A DNA stretch of 10,042 bases from Methanothrix sp. Its GTDB lineage: Archaea; Halobacteriota; Methanosarcinia; Methanotrichales; Methanotrichaceae. Made by a program: the position numbers and the translations under genes. The stretch lies in assembly GCA_028688175.1 (NCBI GenBank), contig JAQTYS010000088.1:1-10042 (forward strand). Direction: 5' to 3'. The notes beneath the pieces were generated by a model. That model saw nothing but the letters and a program-made list of their open reading frames with translations. It ran no database searches and had not been told where the DNA came from. This document shows, in pieces, positions 1 to 6,663 of the stretch (its first letter is position 1; each line of letters begins with the position of its first letter).

Positions 1-1138
1 AGGGCGGGATGACGTAGCCGGTATAAACTCCGCTGTCCACTCTTATGCCTGGACCGCCCGGGCTTCTGTAGCGCTTGATCTTTCCGGGACAGGGAGCAAA
101 ATCGTTTAGCGGGTCCTCTGCATTTATGCGGCATTCGATAGCCCAGCCTCTTATCTTCATATCGCACTGATCATAGCCCAGGGGATAGCCAGCCGCAACC
201 ATGATCTGCTCTTTGGCCAGGTCCACACCAGTTACCATCTCAGTGATGGGATGCTCTACCTGCAAGCGGGTATTCATCTCCAGGAAGTAGAAGTCGCCGC
301 GCGAGTACATGAACTCCACTGTGCCGGCACTGGAATAGCCGATAGCTTTGGCAGCTTTAACGGCGATGGAGCCCATCCTCTCGCGCAATTCCTCGGTCAT
401 AACAGGCGAAGGAGACTCCTCGATCAGCTTTTGATGGCGGCGCTGGATGGAGCACTCCCGGTCTGAGACATAGATGGTCTTTCCATAATTGTCGGCCAGA
501 ACCTGAAACTCGATGTGTCTGGGTTCAGTCAGGTATTTTTCGATGTAAATGGTGTCATCGCCAAATGCGCTTCGGGCTACGGACTGAGAGGATGTTAAGG
601 CGGGCAAGAGCTCCTCGCGGCTCTGCACAATCTTCATGCCTATTCCACCGCCTCCCGCTGCCGGCTTGAGGATAATGGGGTAGCCTATGTTTTCTGCGAT
701 ATCGACGGCAACATCAGGATCGCTGATGCCCTCCTCGATGCCGGGCACAATTGGTACGCCCGCTTCTTTCATGGTCTGGCGGGCGGTGATCTTGGAGCCC
801 ATGGCATCGATGGAAGAGGACGGTGGGCCTATGAAGACTATGCCGTTCTCCACGCAAGCAGCAGCGAAGTTTGTATTCTCAGAAAGAAAGCCATAGCCGG
901 GATGGATGGCCTGAGCACCGGTATCAAGGGCTGCTTTGATGATATTGTCTATCCTCAAGTAACTCTGGCGGGAGGGGGCCGGCCCGATGAAGACTGCTTC
1001 GTCTGCATATTTGGCGAAAAGGGCGTTCTTGTCAGCTGCGGAGTAGACGGCCACTGTCGAGATGCCCAGCTCCCGGCAGGCGCGCATCACCCGGATGGCG
1101 ATCTCTCCCCGGTTGGCGATCAGGATCTTTTTGAACAT
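1..1138 (-). CDS. pycA: Biotin carboxylase subunit (pyruvate carboxylase subunit A), C-terminus cut by the window edge
   Basis: ATP-dependent carboxylation of biotin on a separate carrier subunit. In methanogens the two-subunit pyruvate carboxylase makes oxaloacetate from pyruvate in the cytoplasm. I translated the minus strand from ATG at 1138; 379 codons are open to the left edge, against about 490 residues for the family. It begins MFKKILIANRGEIAIRVM, the typical N-terminus. The glycine-rich ATP-grasp loop AAGGGGIGMKI is at residues 160-170, and SIQRRHQKLIEESPSP is at 230-245. Active-site residues match Escherichia coli AccC with an offset of one: K158, H208, K237, E275, E287, N289, R291, E295, R337. 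The start is followed at once by the conserved N-terminus; AGGGA lies directly before it, so ribosome binding is weak. The partner subunit is not in the window. The protein could serve acetyl-CoA or propionyl-CoA carboxylase instead; the PycA assignment rests on the inferred methanogen context. Confidence 0.9.
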   Translation of the reverse strand, partial: MFKKILIANRGEIAIRVMRACRELGISTVAVYSAADKNALFAKYADEAVFIGPAPSRQSYLRIDNIIKAALDTGAQAIHPGYGFLSENTNFAAACVENGIVFIGPPSSSIDAMGSKITARQTMKEAGVPIVPGIEEGISDPDVAVDIAENIGYPIILKPAAGGGGIGMKIVQSREELLPALTSSQSVARSAFGDDTIYIEKYLTEPRHIEFQVLADNYGKTIYVSDRECSIQRRHQKLIEESPSPVMTEELRERMGSIAVKAAKAIGYSSAGTVEFMYSRGDFYFLEMNTRLQVEHPITEMVTGVDLAKEQIMVAAGYPLGYDQCDMKIRGWAIECRINAEDPLNDFAPCPGKIKRYRSPGGPGIRVDSGVYTGYVIPP

Positions 1139-1240
1139 TCCCTGTTGAAAGACGCTGCCAGGGTAAAACCTTTTTGGCATAATAGTAGGCAAAGCATTAT
1201 ATCTATAGCGCTAAATATTTTATGGCGAAGGGGATCTACA
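1139..1240. promoter_or_regulatory. Divergent promoter region between pycA and the small membrane protein gene
   Basis: This 102-base spacer lies between two diverging starts. An A+T-rich core at about 1194-1222 contains gcattatatctatag and ctaaatattttatg. Read on the minus strand, the tataat-like element at about 1195-1203 would place a start site roughly 30 bases before the pycA ATG. Read on the plus strand, the same stretch serves the gene at 1241, which has a Shine-Dalgarno-like AAGGGGAT at 1228-1235. That the TATA elements are used is inferred from position and composition only. Confidence 0.4.
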
Positions 1241-1483
1241 ATGGTTAATGTGAATTTAGCTGCGGCAATGGGGGTGCTGGTAATTCTCACCGGAATCGTT
1301 CTGGTAGGAGTTCAGGTGATGGAGAGCCAAGGCGGAGAGATGCAAAACGAAAGCTTCAAGCTGATAGGCGCGCAGGCAGGAGCCACCAAGTTTCAGGTTG
1401 AGACGGCTTTTCCTGGTGTGCCCATGATTGCTTTGGGCATGATACTGCTAATTGCGGGTGCTTTCTTTTCGGGCCGGTCATGA
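1241..1483 (+). CDS. Small two-helix membrane protein, function unknown
   Basis: This is an 80-residue protein that I do not recognise. Two hydrophobic stretches are visible, at about residues 5-24 (a Leu/Val/Ile-rich helix following MVNVNLAAAMG) and 59-77 (GVPMIALGMILLIAGAFFSG). They are separated by a polar loop of about 35 residues rich in Gln, Glu and Gly. The hairpin topology suggests an integral membrane protein with both ends on one side. The frame is open upstream to 902, but that part is antisense to pycA. ATG 1241 is chosen because AAGGGGAT lies 5 to 7 bases before it and because the hydrophobic N-terminus begins there. The next gene starts 42 bases downstream on the same strand, so co-transcription is possible. 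No catalytic motif is visible. Confidence 0.7.
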   Translation: MVNVNLAAAMGVLVILTGIVLVGVQVMESQGGEMQNESFKLIGAQAGATKFQVETAFPGVPMIALGMILLIAGAFFSGRS

Positions 1484-1525
1484 AAGGCAAAAACTAAAAA
1501 TGCATGAGAGACTAATTTTGCCGCT

Positions 1526-1954
1526 ATGAAGCCCAGGGATCTATCTAAAGATGAGTGCACGAGTCTTCTTTCAGCAGCCAGATACGGCCGGCTGGGGCTG
1601 TCCAAAGACGATCGGCCTTATGTCGTTCCCATGTCTTATGTCTATCAAGACGGCAAGATCTACCTTCACTCTCGGGGCAAGGGAAAGAAGGTGGAGTATG
1701 TCACAGATAATCCCCGAGTCTGTTTTCAGATAGATGTTTTAGAAAAGGAGAGATGGTGCAGCGTCGTGATCTCGGGCATCAGCCGTCTGTCGGATAGCGT
1801 TGAAGCCAAGCAGAAGATGTTTGACGCTTTCACCAACAAGGGCCAGGGCGGGCATGGCGGCAAGAAGTTCTCCCGTGAGGAGTTGGAGAGGATGCCCATG
1901 ACCATCTGGGAGATTGAGATTGAGGAGATGACCGGCAGAGAGGGCGTCTGGTAG
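1526..1954 (+). CDS. Pyridoxamine 5'-phosphate oxidase-like, FMN-binding split-barrel protein
   Basis: This 142-residue cytoplasmic protein resembles the single-domain flavin-binding split-barrel family (Pyridox_ox_2/NimA-like). The pattern is an N-terminal helix (MKPRDLSKDECTSLLSAARY), GRLGLSKDDRPYVVPMSYVY at residues 21-40, then GKIYLHSRGKGKKVEYV at 43-59 and NPRVCFQID at 62-70. The strand pair followed by H-S-x-GKGKK is the usual flavin-phosphate-contacting part of these barrels. Members bind FMN or F420 and reduce small molecules, or bind cofactors without known activity; the substrate here cannot be told. A methionine codon at 1500 leads to a stop after nine codons, so ATG 1526 is the start. 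An A+T-rich element at 1489-1500 lies about 30 bases upstream, compatible with a leaderless transcript. Only 12 bases separate its stop from rfcL, so the two are probably co-transcribed. Confidence 0.85.
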   Translation: MKPRDLSKDECTSLLSAARYGRLGLSKDDRPYVVPMSYVYQDGKIYLHSRGKGKKVEYVTDNPRVCFQIDVLEKERWCSVVISGISRLSDSVEAKQKMFDAFTNKGQGGHGGKKFSREELERMPMTIWEIEIEEMTGREGVW

Positions 1955-1966
1955 TTCTGAGGTAAA

Positions 1967-3628
1967 ATGCCCCCTGCGGTGAAGTGGACTGAGAAGTACC
2001 GGCCTGATACGCTCAAACAGGTTTTAGGAAACGGCAAGGCCATCGAGGAGCTGCGCGCCTGGGCGGCGTCCTGGGAGAGGGGCTCGCCAATCACTGGTGC
2101 TGTCATTCTCTACGGACCTGCCGGTACGGGCAAGACCTCGGCGGCTCTGGCCCTGGCGCGTGAATTCGACTGGGACTACATCGAGATGAATGCCAGTGAT
2201 GCCCGCACGGCAGGCATGATTGAAAAGATTGCCGGGCCGGCCTCGCGCTCCATGACCTTCTCAGGCAAGCCGCGGCTGGTAATTCTGGACGAGGCGGACA
2301 ATTTACATGGCACAGCCGACCGGGGGGGAGCGTCGGCCATGCTGCGTCTGGTCAGAGATACCCGCCAGCCCGTTCTGCTCATCGCCAATGAGTATTATGA
2401 TATGGAAAAGCCCTTGCGGGATGCGGCCAAGGGCATACAGTTTCGCTCCGTGCGCTCCAACACCATCGCCCAGGCTCTGCGGGAGATCTGCCGGGCGGAG
2501 GGAGTAGAATGCGATCCGGATGCGTTGATGATGATTGCTGAGCGCGCCGGTGGCGACATGCGCTCCGGGGTGAATGATCTGCAGGCTGCCGCTCAGGGCC
2601 AGACGGCCCTGGCGCTGGAGGATGTGGCCACGGCTGAGAGGGATGTCAAGTCGTCCATCTTCAAGGTCCTGGAGGTCATCTTCAAAGGCAATAGCGCCCA
2701 GGAGGCCCTGCAGGCCTCTTATGCTCTGGATGAGAGCCCGGAGGATCTCATCAACTGGGTGGACGAGAACCTGCCGCTGGCATACAAAGGCGAAGACCTC
2801 TGGCAGGGTTATGAGCGGCTGGCACGGGCGGATGTCTTCTTGGGTCGGGTGCGCGTCCGGCAGAATTATGGACTGTGGCGCTATGCCGGCTTTCTCATGA
2901 CGGGCGGGGTGCAGGCCGCCAAGGCCGCAGCCCGGCACGGCTATGTGGCTTTCCGGCCACCCAGCCGCTGGCGGCGCATGGGCCAGACCAAGAAGGCGCG
3001 CAACATCCGTGATTCGGCGGCAAAGAAGATAGGCAGCCATTGCCACGTCTCTGCGGCGTTCGTTCGGGCGGAGCTGATGGATTTTGTGGGGCTTCTTTTG
3101 GCCGACAAGAAGAAGGCCATTCCACTGGCTGCGCAGTTGGAGCTGGACGCTGATGAGATAGCGCTTCTGCTGGGCAGCACTACCTCCACCAAGAAGGTGC
3201 AGAACATCTTCGAGGAGGCCATGAAGATGCGGGCGGCTGAGGAGTTTGAGGAGATCGAGCTCTCCTGGCACGGCACAGGCACGGCGCAGCAGCCGCTGGG
3301 GGGCACGCCGCTGACGAGGGCTGTGTCTGAACAGACGCAGTCAGCGCGGGCGGAGGCGGGCGCTGTGCAGGTGGGCGCGAGCGTGGCTGGGGCTGTGATA
3401 GCCAGCGCCGAAAAGGTGAGTGCTGTGCAGGCAAAGCCGCTCAAGGTGGAGGCAGCGCCGCCGGTCGGGCCTCAGCCGGAGGAAACGACGGAAGCTGCTG
3501 ATCGCCAGCCGGGGAGTGCGGCCAAGCCCGAGGGCCGCAAGAGGGGCAGGCCGAAGAAGGCGGAAAGCGAGGGGAAGGCCGCGGCAAAGGCCACGGGAAA
3601 GAGGCAGAAGTCGCTTTTTGACTTTTAG
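1967..3628 (+). CDS. rfcL: Replication factor C large subunit (clamp loader ATPase)
   Basis: With the small RFC subunits this protein opens the PCNA ring and loads it at primer-template junctions, powering archaeal replication and repair. The 553-residue protein begins with WTEKYRPDTL (RFC box) at 7-16. It carries Walker A GPAGTGKT at 50-57, Walker B VILDEAD at 105-111, and sensor-1 region LLIANEYYD at 137-145 with Asn141. An all-helical collar domain follows to about residue 430. Residues from about 430 to 546 are a low-complexity Ala/Glu/Gln/Lys tail with an AT-hook-like core KRGRPKK at 525-531. The last residues, QKSLFDF (547-553), form a PIP box that binds PCNA. The tail makes it longer than many archaeal homologues. 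GAGGT at 1959-1963 precedes the ATG and supports this start. The tail-coding part (3283-3628) is duplicated downstream as a pseudogene, and an accessory cassette begins right after the stop. Confidence 0.95.
   Translation: MPPAVKWTEKYRPDTLKQVLGNGKAIEELRAWAASWERGSPITGAVILYGPAGTGKTSAALALAREFDWDYIEMNASDARTAGMIEKIAGPASRSMTFSGKPRLVILDEADNLHGTADRGGASAMLRLVRDTRQPVLLIANEYYDMEKPLRDAAKGIQFRSVRSNTIAQALREICRAEGVECDPDALMMIAERAGGDMRSGVNDLQAAAQGQTALALEDVATAERDVKSSIFKVLEVIFKGNSAQEALQASYALDESPEDLINWVDENLPLAYKGEDLWQGYERLARADVFLGRVRVRQNYGLWRYAGFLMTGGVQAAKAAARHGYVAFRPPSRWRRMGQTKKARNIRDSAAKKIGSHCHVSAAFVRAELMDFVGLLLADKKKAIPLAAQLELDADEIALLLGSTTSTKKVQNIFEEAMKMRAAEEFEEIELSWHGTGTAQQPLGGTPLTRAVSEQTQSARAEAGAVQVGASVAGAVIASAEKVSAVQAKPLKVEAAPPVGPQPEETTEAADRQPGSAAKPEGRKRGRPKKAESEGKAAAKATGKRQKSLFDF
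3283..3628 (+). repeat. rfcL 3'-end segment, parent copy of an imperfect direct repeat
   Basis: This stretch encodes the low-complexity tail and PIP box of RfcL. It recurs at 4330-4626 with small gaps. The first 15 bases (ggcgcagcagccgct) are identical. The block starting gccagcgccgaaaa (3401-3476 against about 4431-4506) differs by my count at 6 of 76 positions, and the last 27 bases before the stop region at 3. The downstream copy is about 50 bases shorter overall. Confidence 0.85.
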
Positions 3629-3681
3629 GGAACGATAATCCTTAATACCTTCACGAAATAACAATCATATACAGGTTGTGA

Positions 3682-3846
3682 ATGAAAGAAATGGAAGAAA
3701 ATGTCGTGGGGCAATACTACGATCCAAGTAAGAACCAGATGCCGTATGGGGGGGCTACTGATATCCACGGCAAGATCGCTTGGGTCATAACTAAAGAAAA
3801 ACATGACGAGATCTTCGATCGTCTCAAGCGACTGTTTCCCGAGTGA
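3682..3846 (+). CDS. Small protein paired with a PIN toxin, candidate antitoxin
   Basis: I translated a 54-residue frame: it starts MKEMEENVVGQYYDPSKNQ, continues through a Gly/Tyr-rich middle and WVITKEKHDEIF, and ends DRLKRLFPE. It does not show the ribbon-helix-helix, AbrB or Phd DNA-binding pattern of common VapB-type antitoxins, and I do not recognise the family. The C-terminal third (TKEKHDEIFDRLKRLF) looks like an amphipathic helix, which could wrap a toxin. Its stop codon shares one base with the ATG of the PIN gene (TGATG at 3844-3848), so the two are translationally coupled. The in-frame codon before the ATG is a stop, which fixes the longest possible start. An A+T-rich element at about 3659-3671 could be its promoter. 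Antitoxin function is inferred from context. Confidence 0.65.
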   Translation: MKEMEENVVGQYYDPSKNQMPYGGATDIHGKIAWVITKEKHDEIFDRLKRLFPE

Positions 3847-4322
3847 TGATTCGGGTAGCAATAGACTCAGATCTGTTCTTCTTTTCGATAGCCAATAGCA
3901 GTAAAGCCTCAAAGAAGGTATCGCCCTCTGGTGTTAAGAATCTTCTGCAACATATAAGCACGCATACGGATAAATTTGAATTATGCGTATCCAGCACCGT
4001 CCTAGCCGAGAGTGTGATGGTATGTTTGGAAAGCAGAAAACATGATATCGATGAGCTTCATGAGATGATCACATTCTGGGGTGGCTTAAACATTAAGTTT
4101 CTCCATCCAAACGATGTTGCAGCATACATGTGCAACCTATTAATTAATAAATATAAGGATAGTAGGATGATGCCTACAGACGTTTTTCATATTGGCTACG
4201 CACTTGCATATGATATGGATTACTTTGTCTCCACCGATCGTCTCCTCTTACAGTATAAGCTGCTGGAAGGATCCAAGCTCAAAATAATTCATCCCGATAT
4301 GCTACGTACACTCATTCGATAG
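3846..4322 (+). CDS. PIN-domain ribonuclease, VapC-like toxin candidate
   Basis: This 158-residue protein has the PIN fold signature. Its acidic positions are spaced as in VapC-type metal-dependent RNases: VAIDSDLFFF at residues 4-13 (Asp7 or Asp9), Glu55 in VLAESV, Asp112 in PTDVFHIGYAL and Asp131 in FVSTDRLLL. These form the Mg/Mn-binding active site that cuts RNA in family members, often tRNA or rRNA. ATG 3846 overlaps the upstream stop; a GTG one codon earlier (3843) is a less likely alternative. It is somewhat longer than the roughly 130-residue VapC average, within the range of archaeal PIN proteins. Composition is more A+T-rich than rfcL, suggesting transfer. Being the downstream gene of an overlapping pair beside gene debris fits a toxin-antitoxin module, although toxicity itself is inferred. 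Confidence 0.8.
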   Translation: MIRVAIDSDLFFFSIANSSKASKKVSPSGVKNLLQHISTHTDKFELCVSSTVLAESVMVCLESRKHDIDELHEMITFWGGLNIKFLHPNDVAAYMCNLLINKYKDSRMMPTDVFHIGYALAYDMDYFVSTDRLLLQYKLLEGSKLKIIHPDMLRTLIR

Positions 4323-4329
4323 TCTCTAG

Positions 4330-4626
4330 GGCGCAGCAGCCGCTCGCACCCACGCAGGCGTGCGTTGCCTCGGCGCAGGCGGAGGCGTACGCAGTACAGG
4401 TGGGCCGCGGGCGTGAGGAAGCGATGCAAGCCAGCGCCGAAAATGTGAGCGCTGTGCAGGCAGAGCCGCTCAAGGTGAAGGCAGCGCCGTCGGTCGGGCC
4501 ACAGCAGGAGGCCACGGCGGCGGGCGAGAGCGCGCTCCAGCCCCGCAAGAGGGGCAGGCTCAAGAAGGTGTAGAGGAAGAGCCCAGCCGCGACGGTAAAG
4601 AGGCAAAAGTCGCTGTTCGACTTTAG
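4330..4626 (+). pseudogene. Decayed duplicate of the rfcL 3' end (tail and PIP box)
   Basis: Read in the frame starting at 4331, the segment gives AQQPLAPTQ, then ASAENVSAVQAEPLKV, then RKRGRLKK. An in-frame TAG at 4571-4573 is followed by VKRQKSLFDF. These parallel RfcL residues from about 440 to 553, including the AT-hook-like motif and the exact PIP box. One T is missing in the last codon region (gactttag against gacttttag), so the original stop is lost as well. In the best-conserved block four of six base differences change the amino acid, as expected of sequence without selection. There is no start, ATPase or collar part. It lies 7 bases after the PIN gene and 4 bases before the stop of the convergent DUF262-HNH gene. 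Confidence 0.85.
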
Positions 4627-4630
4627 AGCA

Positions 4631-6001
4631 CTATTTTTTCCTAGGCTTTGCCCAATTGCAGTATCTATGGGTTAACTGTGCATTCCTTAATTCCGTCTCG
4701 CCACCAGTCCAATATTGCTCGATGTGATCCACTGCAGCGTCATCAATGCTAAGAATCTCTTGCCCACAAAGCCCACACATTTTAGTTTTTTTATACAAAT
4801 CTTCTTTTTCGGCTTTTGAAAACAACCTGCGTTCCTTTTGAGATATTCCAATAATTCTCTGCAGAATAAGCCTCCACTTGTCGAATCGTTTTGTGACAGC
4901 TTGAATACTGCTTGTGGAGCGTTCAATTGAGTCGATAAACTCTTGATCACTGGTCATTAATGTAATCCATGCTTCGTATATTAAATCTTTATTTTTCATA
5001 AAAACATGTTTATCAACTCCCGAGAAGAGTACCATTAACACGTCGTAAAGTGAAGCGTTGAATTTTTTTGGTACCCAATATCCATCCGGATTATCAACTG
5101 TACCAAGTTTATATTTTTTGAATGCGTGATTATCTAACAAGGACCTAATTATGCTAGCAGAATTTTTAAAATCTTTTCTTAATTGAACAGCATCTCTCTC
5201 TGATATGTCTTGATACCTCTTCATGTCATTGTTAAGAAATTGTCTCATTGTTGGCTTATAATTTAAATAGCTAGCATGGTAAAATGCTGCAAATCGTAAG
5301 ACTAATTCAACGTCCCTCATTCTTCGATCAGAATTTTTGATTCCAATTATATGTTTGAAATCTTCGTCCTGAGCCAATTCACGCAAAAGCTTATTGTATG
5401 TTCCCCGATAAATACAATTTCTTAATTCTTGGTCACTTAATGAAACCGATCCAGTATTTAATCGTTCAAATATTTCAAATTTTAAATTTGGATCTGATTC
5501 TTTATTGAACGTTATCGTTCTTATTTTATAATATAGGATCTTATTTTGTAATTCAACAGAGAGATCCTTAAAGGCCTTTCCCTTCAATTCTGGAAAGGCT
5601 TTTAAAGACGTTAGCTTAAATTCTTTATTATCACTGGGATACTCTTCCGGAAAATTTCCCTCAATGTAAGAGAAGAACGCCGTCAGTCGCTGCTGCCCAT
5701 CAATAACGTATTCTTTGCAGTCATTCTCTTCAGATAGATAAATTACAGGCAATGGTATCCCCAAAAGAGCAGATTCTATTAGTTTACTTGATTTTTTTGA
5801 ATCCCAGACGAAATTTCTTTGAAAATCTGGTTGCACAATGAGCATTCCTCTGCCTTTCTTTCCGTGAAGTGATTCTATCTCGAGATCTCCCTGAGACGTA
5901 TAGACTTTCCTTTGAGATAAATGAGTTACATCATCACCATTTTTCTCATCATCTTCCGTTTCGAATTCAATTTCTTCAGTATTATTTATAACATTTGTCA
6001 T
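4631..6001 (-). CDS. DUF262 (ParB/GmrS-like) protein with C-terminal HNH nuclease motif
   Basis: This is probably a single-chain nuclease related to GmrSD/type IV restriction proteins, which use nucleotide hydrolysis by the DUF262 part to control DNA cleavage. Counting from ATG 6001 (456 residues), QPDFQRNFVW lies at 57-66 and the hallmark DGQQR at 101-105. ERLNTGSVSLSDQELRNC, typical of the family, follows further on. The C-terminus has CGLCG (Cys409, Cys412), DHI (Asp425-His426), Asn440, His445 and Cys448, an HNH/beta-beta-alpha-metal pattern, where canonical GmrD parts carry DUF1524. The frame is open to ATG 6064, but the extra 21 residues look unlike the family and neither start has a good Shine-Dalgarno. 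The gene is much more A+T-rich than rfcL and pycA, indicating transfer. It stands alone on the minus strand between two pseudogenes. Phage defence is inferred from the family. Confidence 0.85.
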   Translation of the reverse strand: MTNVINNTEEIEFETEDDEKNGDDVTHLSQRKVYTSQGDLEIESLHGKKGRGMLIVQPDFQRNFVWDSKKSSKLIESALLGIPLPVIYLSEENDCKEYVIDGQQRLTAFFSYIEGNFPEEYPSDNKEFKLTSLKAFPELKGKAFKDLSVELQNKILYYKIRTITFNKESDPNLKFEIFERLNTGSVSLSDQELRNCIYRGTYNKLLRELAQDEDFKHIIGIKNSDRRMRDVELVLRFAAFYHASYLNYKPTMRQFLNNDMKRYQDISERDAVQLRKDFKNSASIIRSLLDNHAFKKYKLGTVDNPDGYWVPKKFNASLYDVLMVLFSGVDKHVFMKNKDLIYEAWITLMTSDQEFIDSIERSTSSIQAVTKRFDKWRLILQRIIGISQKERRLFSKAEKEDLYKKTKMCGLCGQEILSIDDAAVDHIEQYWTGGETELRNAQLTHRYCNWAKPRKK

Positions 6002-6221
6002 TAAATACACTTCTTTTCGAGCGACTTCGGTCAACCTCAATATAATCACTTTGCTTATCATCATATTATTTAGGACTTGCCGCTGTGGAGTAAGCGATCT
6101 GCATATATTTCGATATTGTACTGCAGATCAGTTAAGACATTTCCGCAGAGTCTCTCCAAAGGTAATTTCAGTTCCCGAAAATCGTCTTTCTCTTAAGCCA
6201 TCACATACTGGCATAAAGTGA
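6002..6221. other. Spacer with the DUF262 promoter and a possible 28-residue minus-strand frame
   Basis: No established gene is here. On the minus strand an A+T-rich stretch at about 6037-6070 is a plausible promoter for the DUF262-HNH gene. A short minus-strand frame from ATG 6214 to a stop at 6128 would encode a 28-residue peptide (MPVCDGLRERRFSGTE at its start). It stays open upstream of the ATG, and its residue mix looks protein-like, so it may be a remnant of a lost gene. There is no Shine-Dalgarno and I cannot name a family. Confidence 0.25.
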
Positions 6222-6255
6222 AAGTTATCTAAACCTTGGTGTCCCAGTCCATCCC
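6222..6255 (+). promoter_or_regulatory. Duplicated promoter/leader of the DUF2461 pseudogene
   Basis: The 34 bases before the pseudogene ATG align without gaps to the 34 bases before the intact DUF2461 ATG at 7670; I count 23 matches. The shared core ttatctaaa lies about 30 bases before each ATG, where an archaeal TATA box for a leaderless transcript would be. Similarity fades upstream of about 6222, marking the left border of the duplication. Confidence 0.5.
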
Positions 6256-6630
6256 ATGACCGACTTCCCGCCCATCTTTGCTTTCCTGCACTCCCTTCGC
6301 CAGAACAACAACCATTAGTGGTTTGAAGCCCACCGCCCCGAGTATGAAAATGCCAGAGCGCTCTTCGAGGACATCATCCTGGGCCTCATCTTCCGCTTCG
6401 ATGCCGCCCTGCCCCTGGGCGATCTCCCTGCCAAGGATGCCATCTTTCGCATCGCGAGCGACATGCGCTTTGCCAAAAACAAACCGCCCTACAAGGATCA
6501 CTTCTCTGTCGTGCTCGCTCCCGGCGGCAGGCATTCCCTGCGCCTGCCCTACTACATCCACATCATGCCCGGCGGATCGCTTCTGGCGGGCGGGGTGCAC
6601 CTGCCCACCTCTGTTGCATCTGCAGGCCAT
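6256..6630 (+). pseudogene. Truncated, nonsense-mutated copy of the DUF2461 gene
   Basis: From ATG 6256 the translation MTDFPPIFAFLHSLRQNNNH matches the N-terminus of the intact gene at 7670. Codon 21 is TAG (6316-6318), where the intact copy has Glu (GAA). Reading past it gives WFEAHRPEYENARALF, GDLPAKDAIFRI and PYYIHIMPGGSLLAGG, about 82 percent identical by eye to the first 118 residues of the intact protein. After HLPTS a one-base insertion shifts the frame (shared ctgcaggccat at 6620-6630), and then homology ends. The C-terminal half of the 240-residue family protein is absent. The leader before the ATG is duplicated too. The open frame after the shift runs to 6693 and overlaps the end of the convergent unknown gene. 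Confidence 0.88.
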
Positions 6631-6663
6631 TTGCTTGGCGATCCCCTGCGCGGTCCCTCCGTC

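Larger units (their letters stand above)
3629..4329. mobile_element. Probable inserted cassette carrying a PIN-domain module between the two rfcL-tail copies
   Basis: About 700 bases of visibly lower G+C than rfcL begin directly after the rfcL stop and end where homology to rfcL resumes at 4330. The segment is almost filled by the two-gene module 3682-4322, leaving only 53 bases before and 7 after. I see no transposase, integrase, terminal inverted repeat or tRNA gene, so it is not a recognisable insertion sequence. That it was inserted is inferred from the flanking imperfect direct repeats and the composition shift. Confidence 0.5.

Noticed and set aside
902..1240. N-terminal extension of the small membrane protein frame back to 902
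   Set aside because: That part is antisense to the well-supported pycA coding sequence, and a Shine-Dalgarno directly precedes ATG 1241.
2303..3271. Long minus-strand open frame of 322 codons inside rfcL
   Set aside because: It is antisense to a gene with clear RFC motifs. G+C-rich coding DNA commonly leaves such shadow frames, and the product has no recognisable domain.
4289..4606. Minus-strand frames over the rfcL-tail remnant
   Set aside because: The same antisense frame appears opposite the intact rfcL tail, so it is a shadow of the duplicated coding sequence.
6002..6064. Upstream start (ATG 6064) for the DUF262-HNH gene
   Set aside because: The extra 21 residues do not resemble the family's N-terminus and the site has no ribosome-binding sequence. 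It cannot be fully excluded, because ATG 6001 lacks one too.
6316..6318. In-frame TAG in the DUF2461 copy read as pyrrolysine, since some Methanosarcinales translate UAG
   Set aside because: The copy also has a frameshift and lacks the whole C-terminal half, the intact paralogue has Glu there, and the rfcL remnant has its own TAG. Decay is the simpler explanation.
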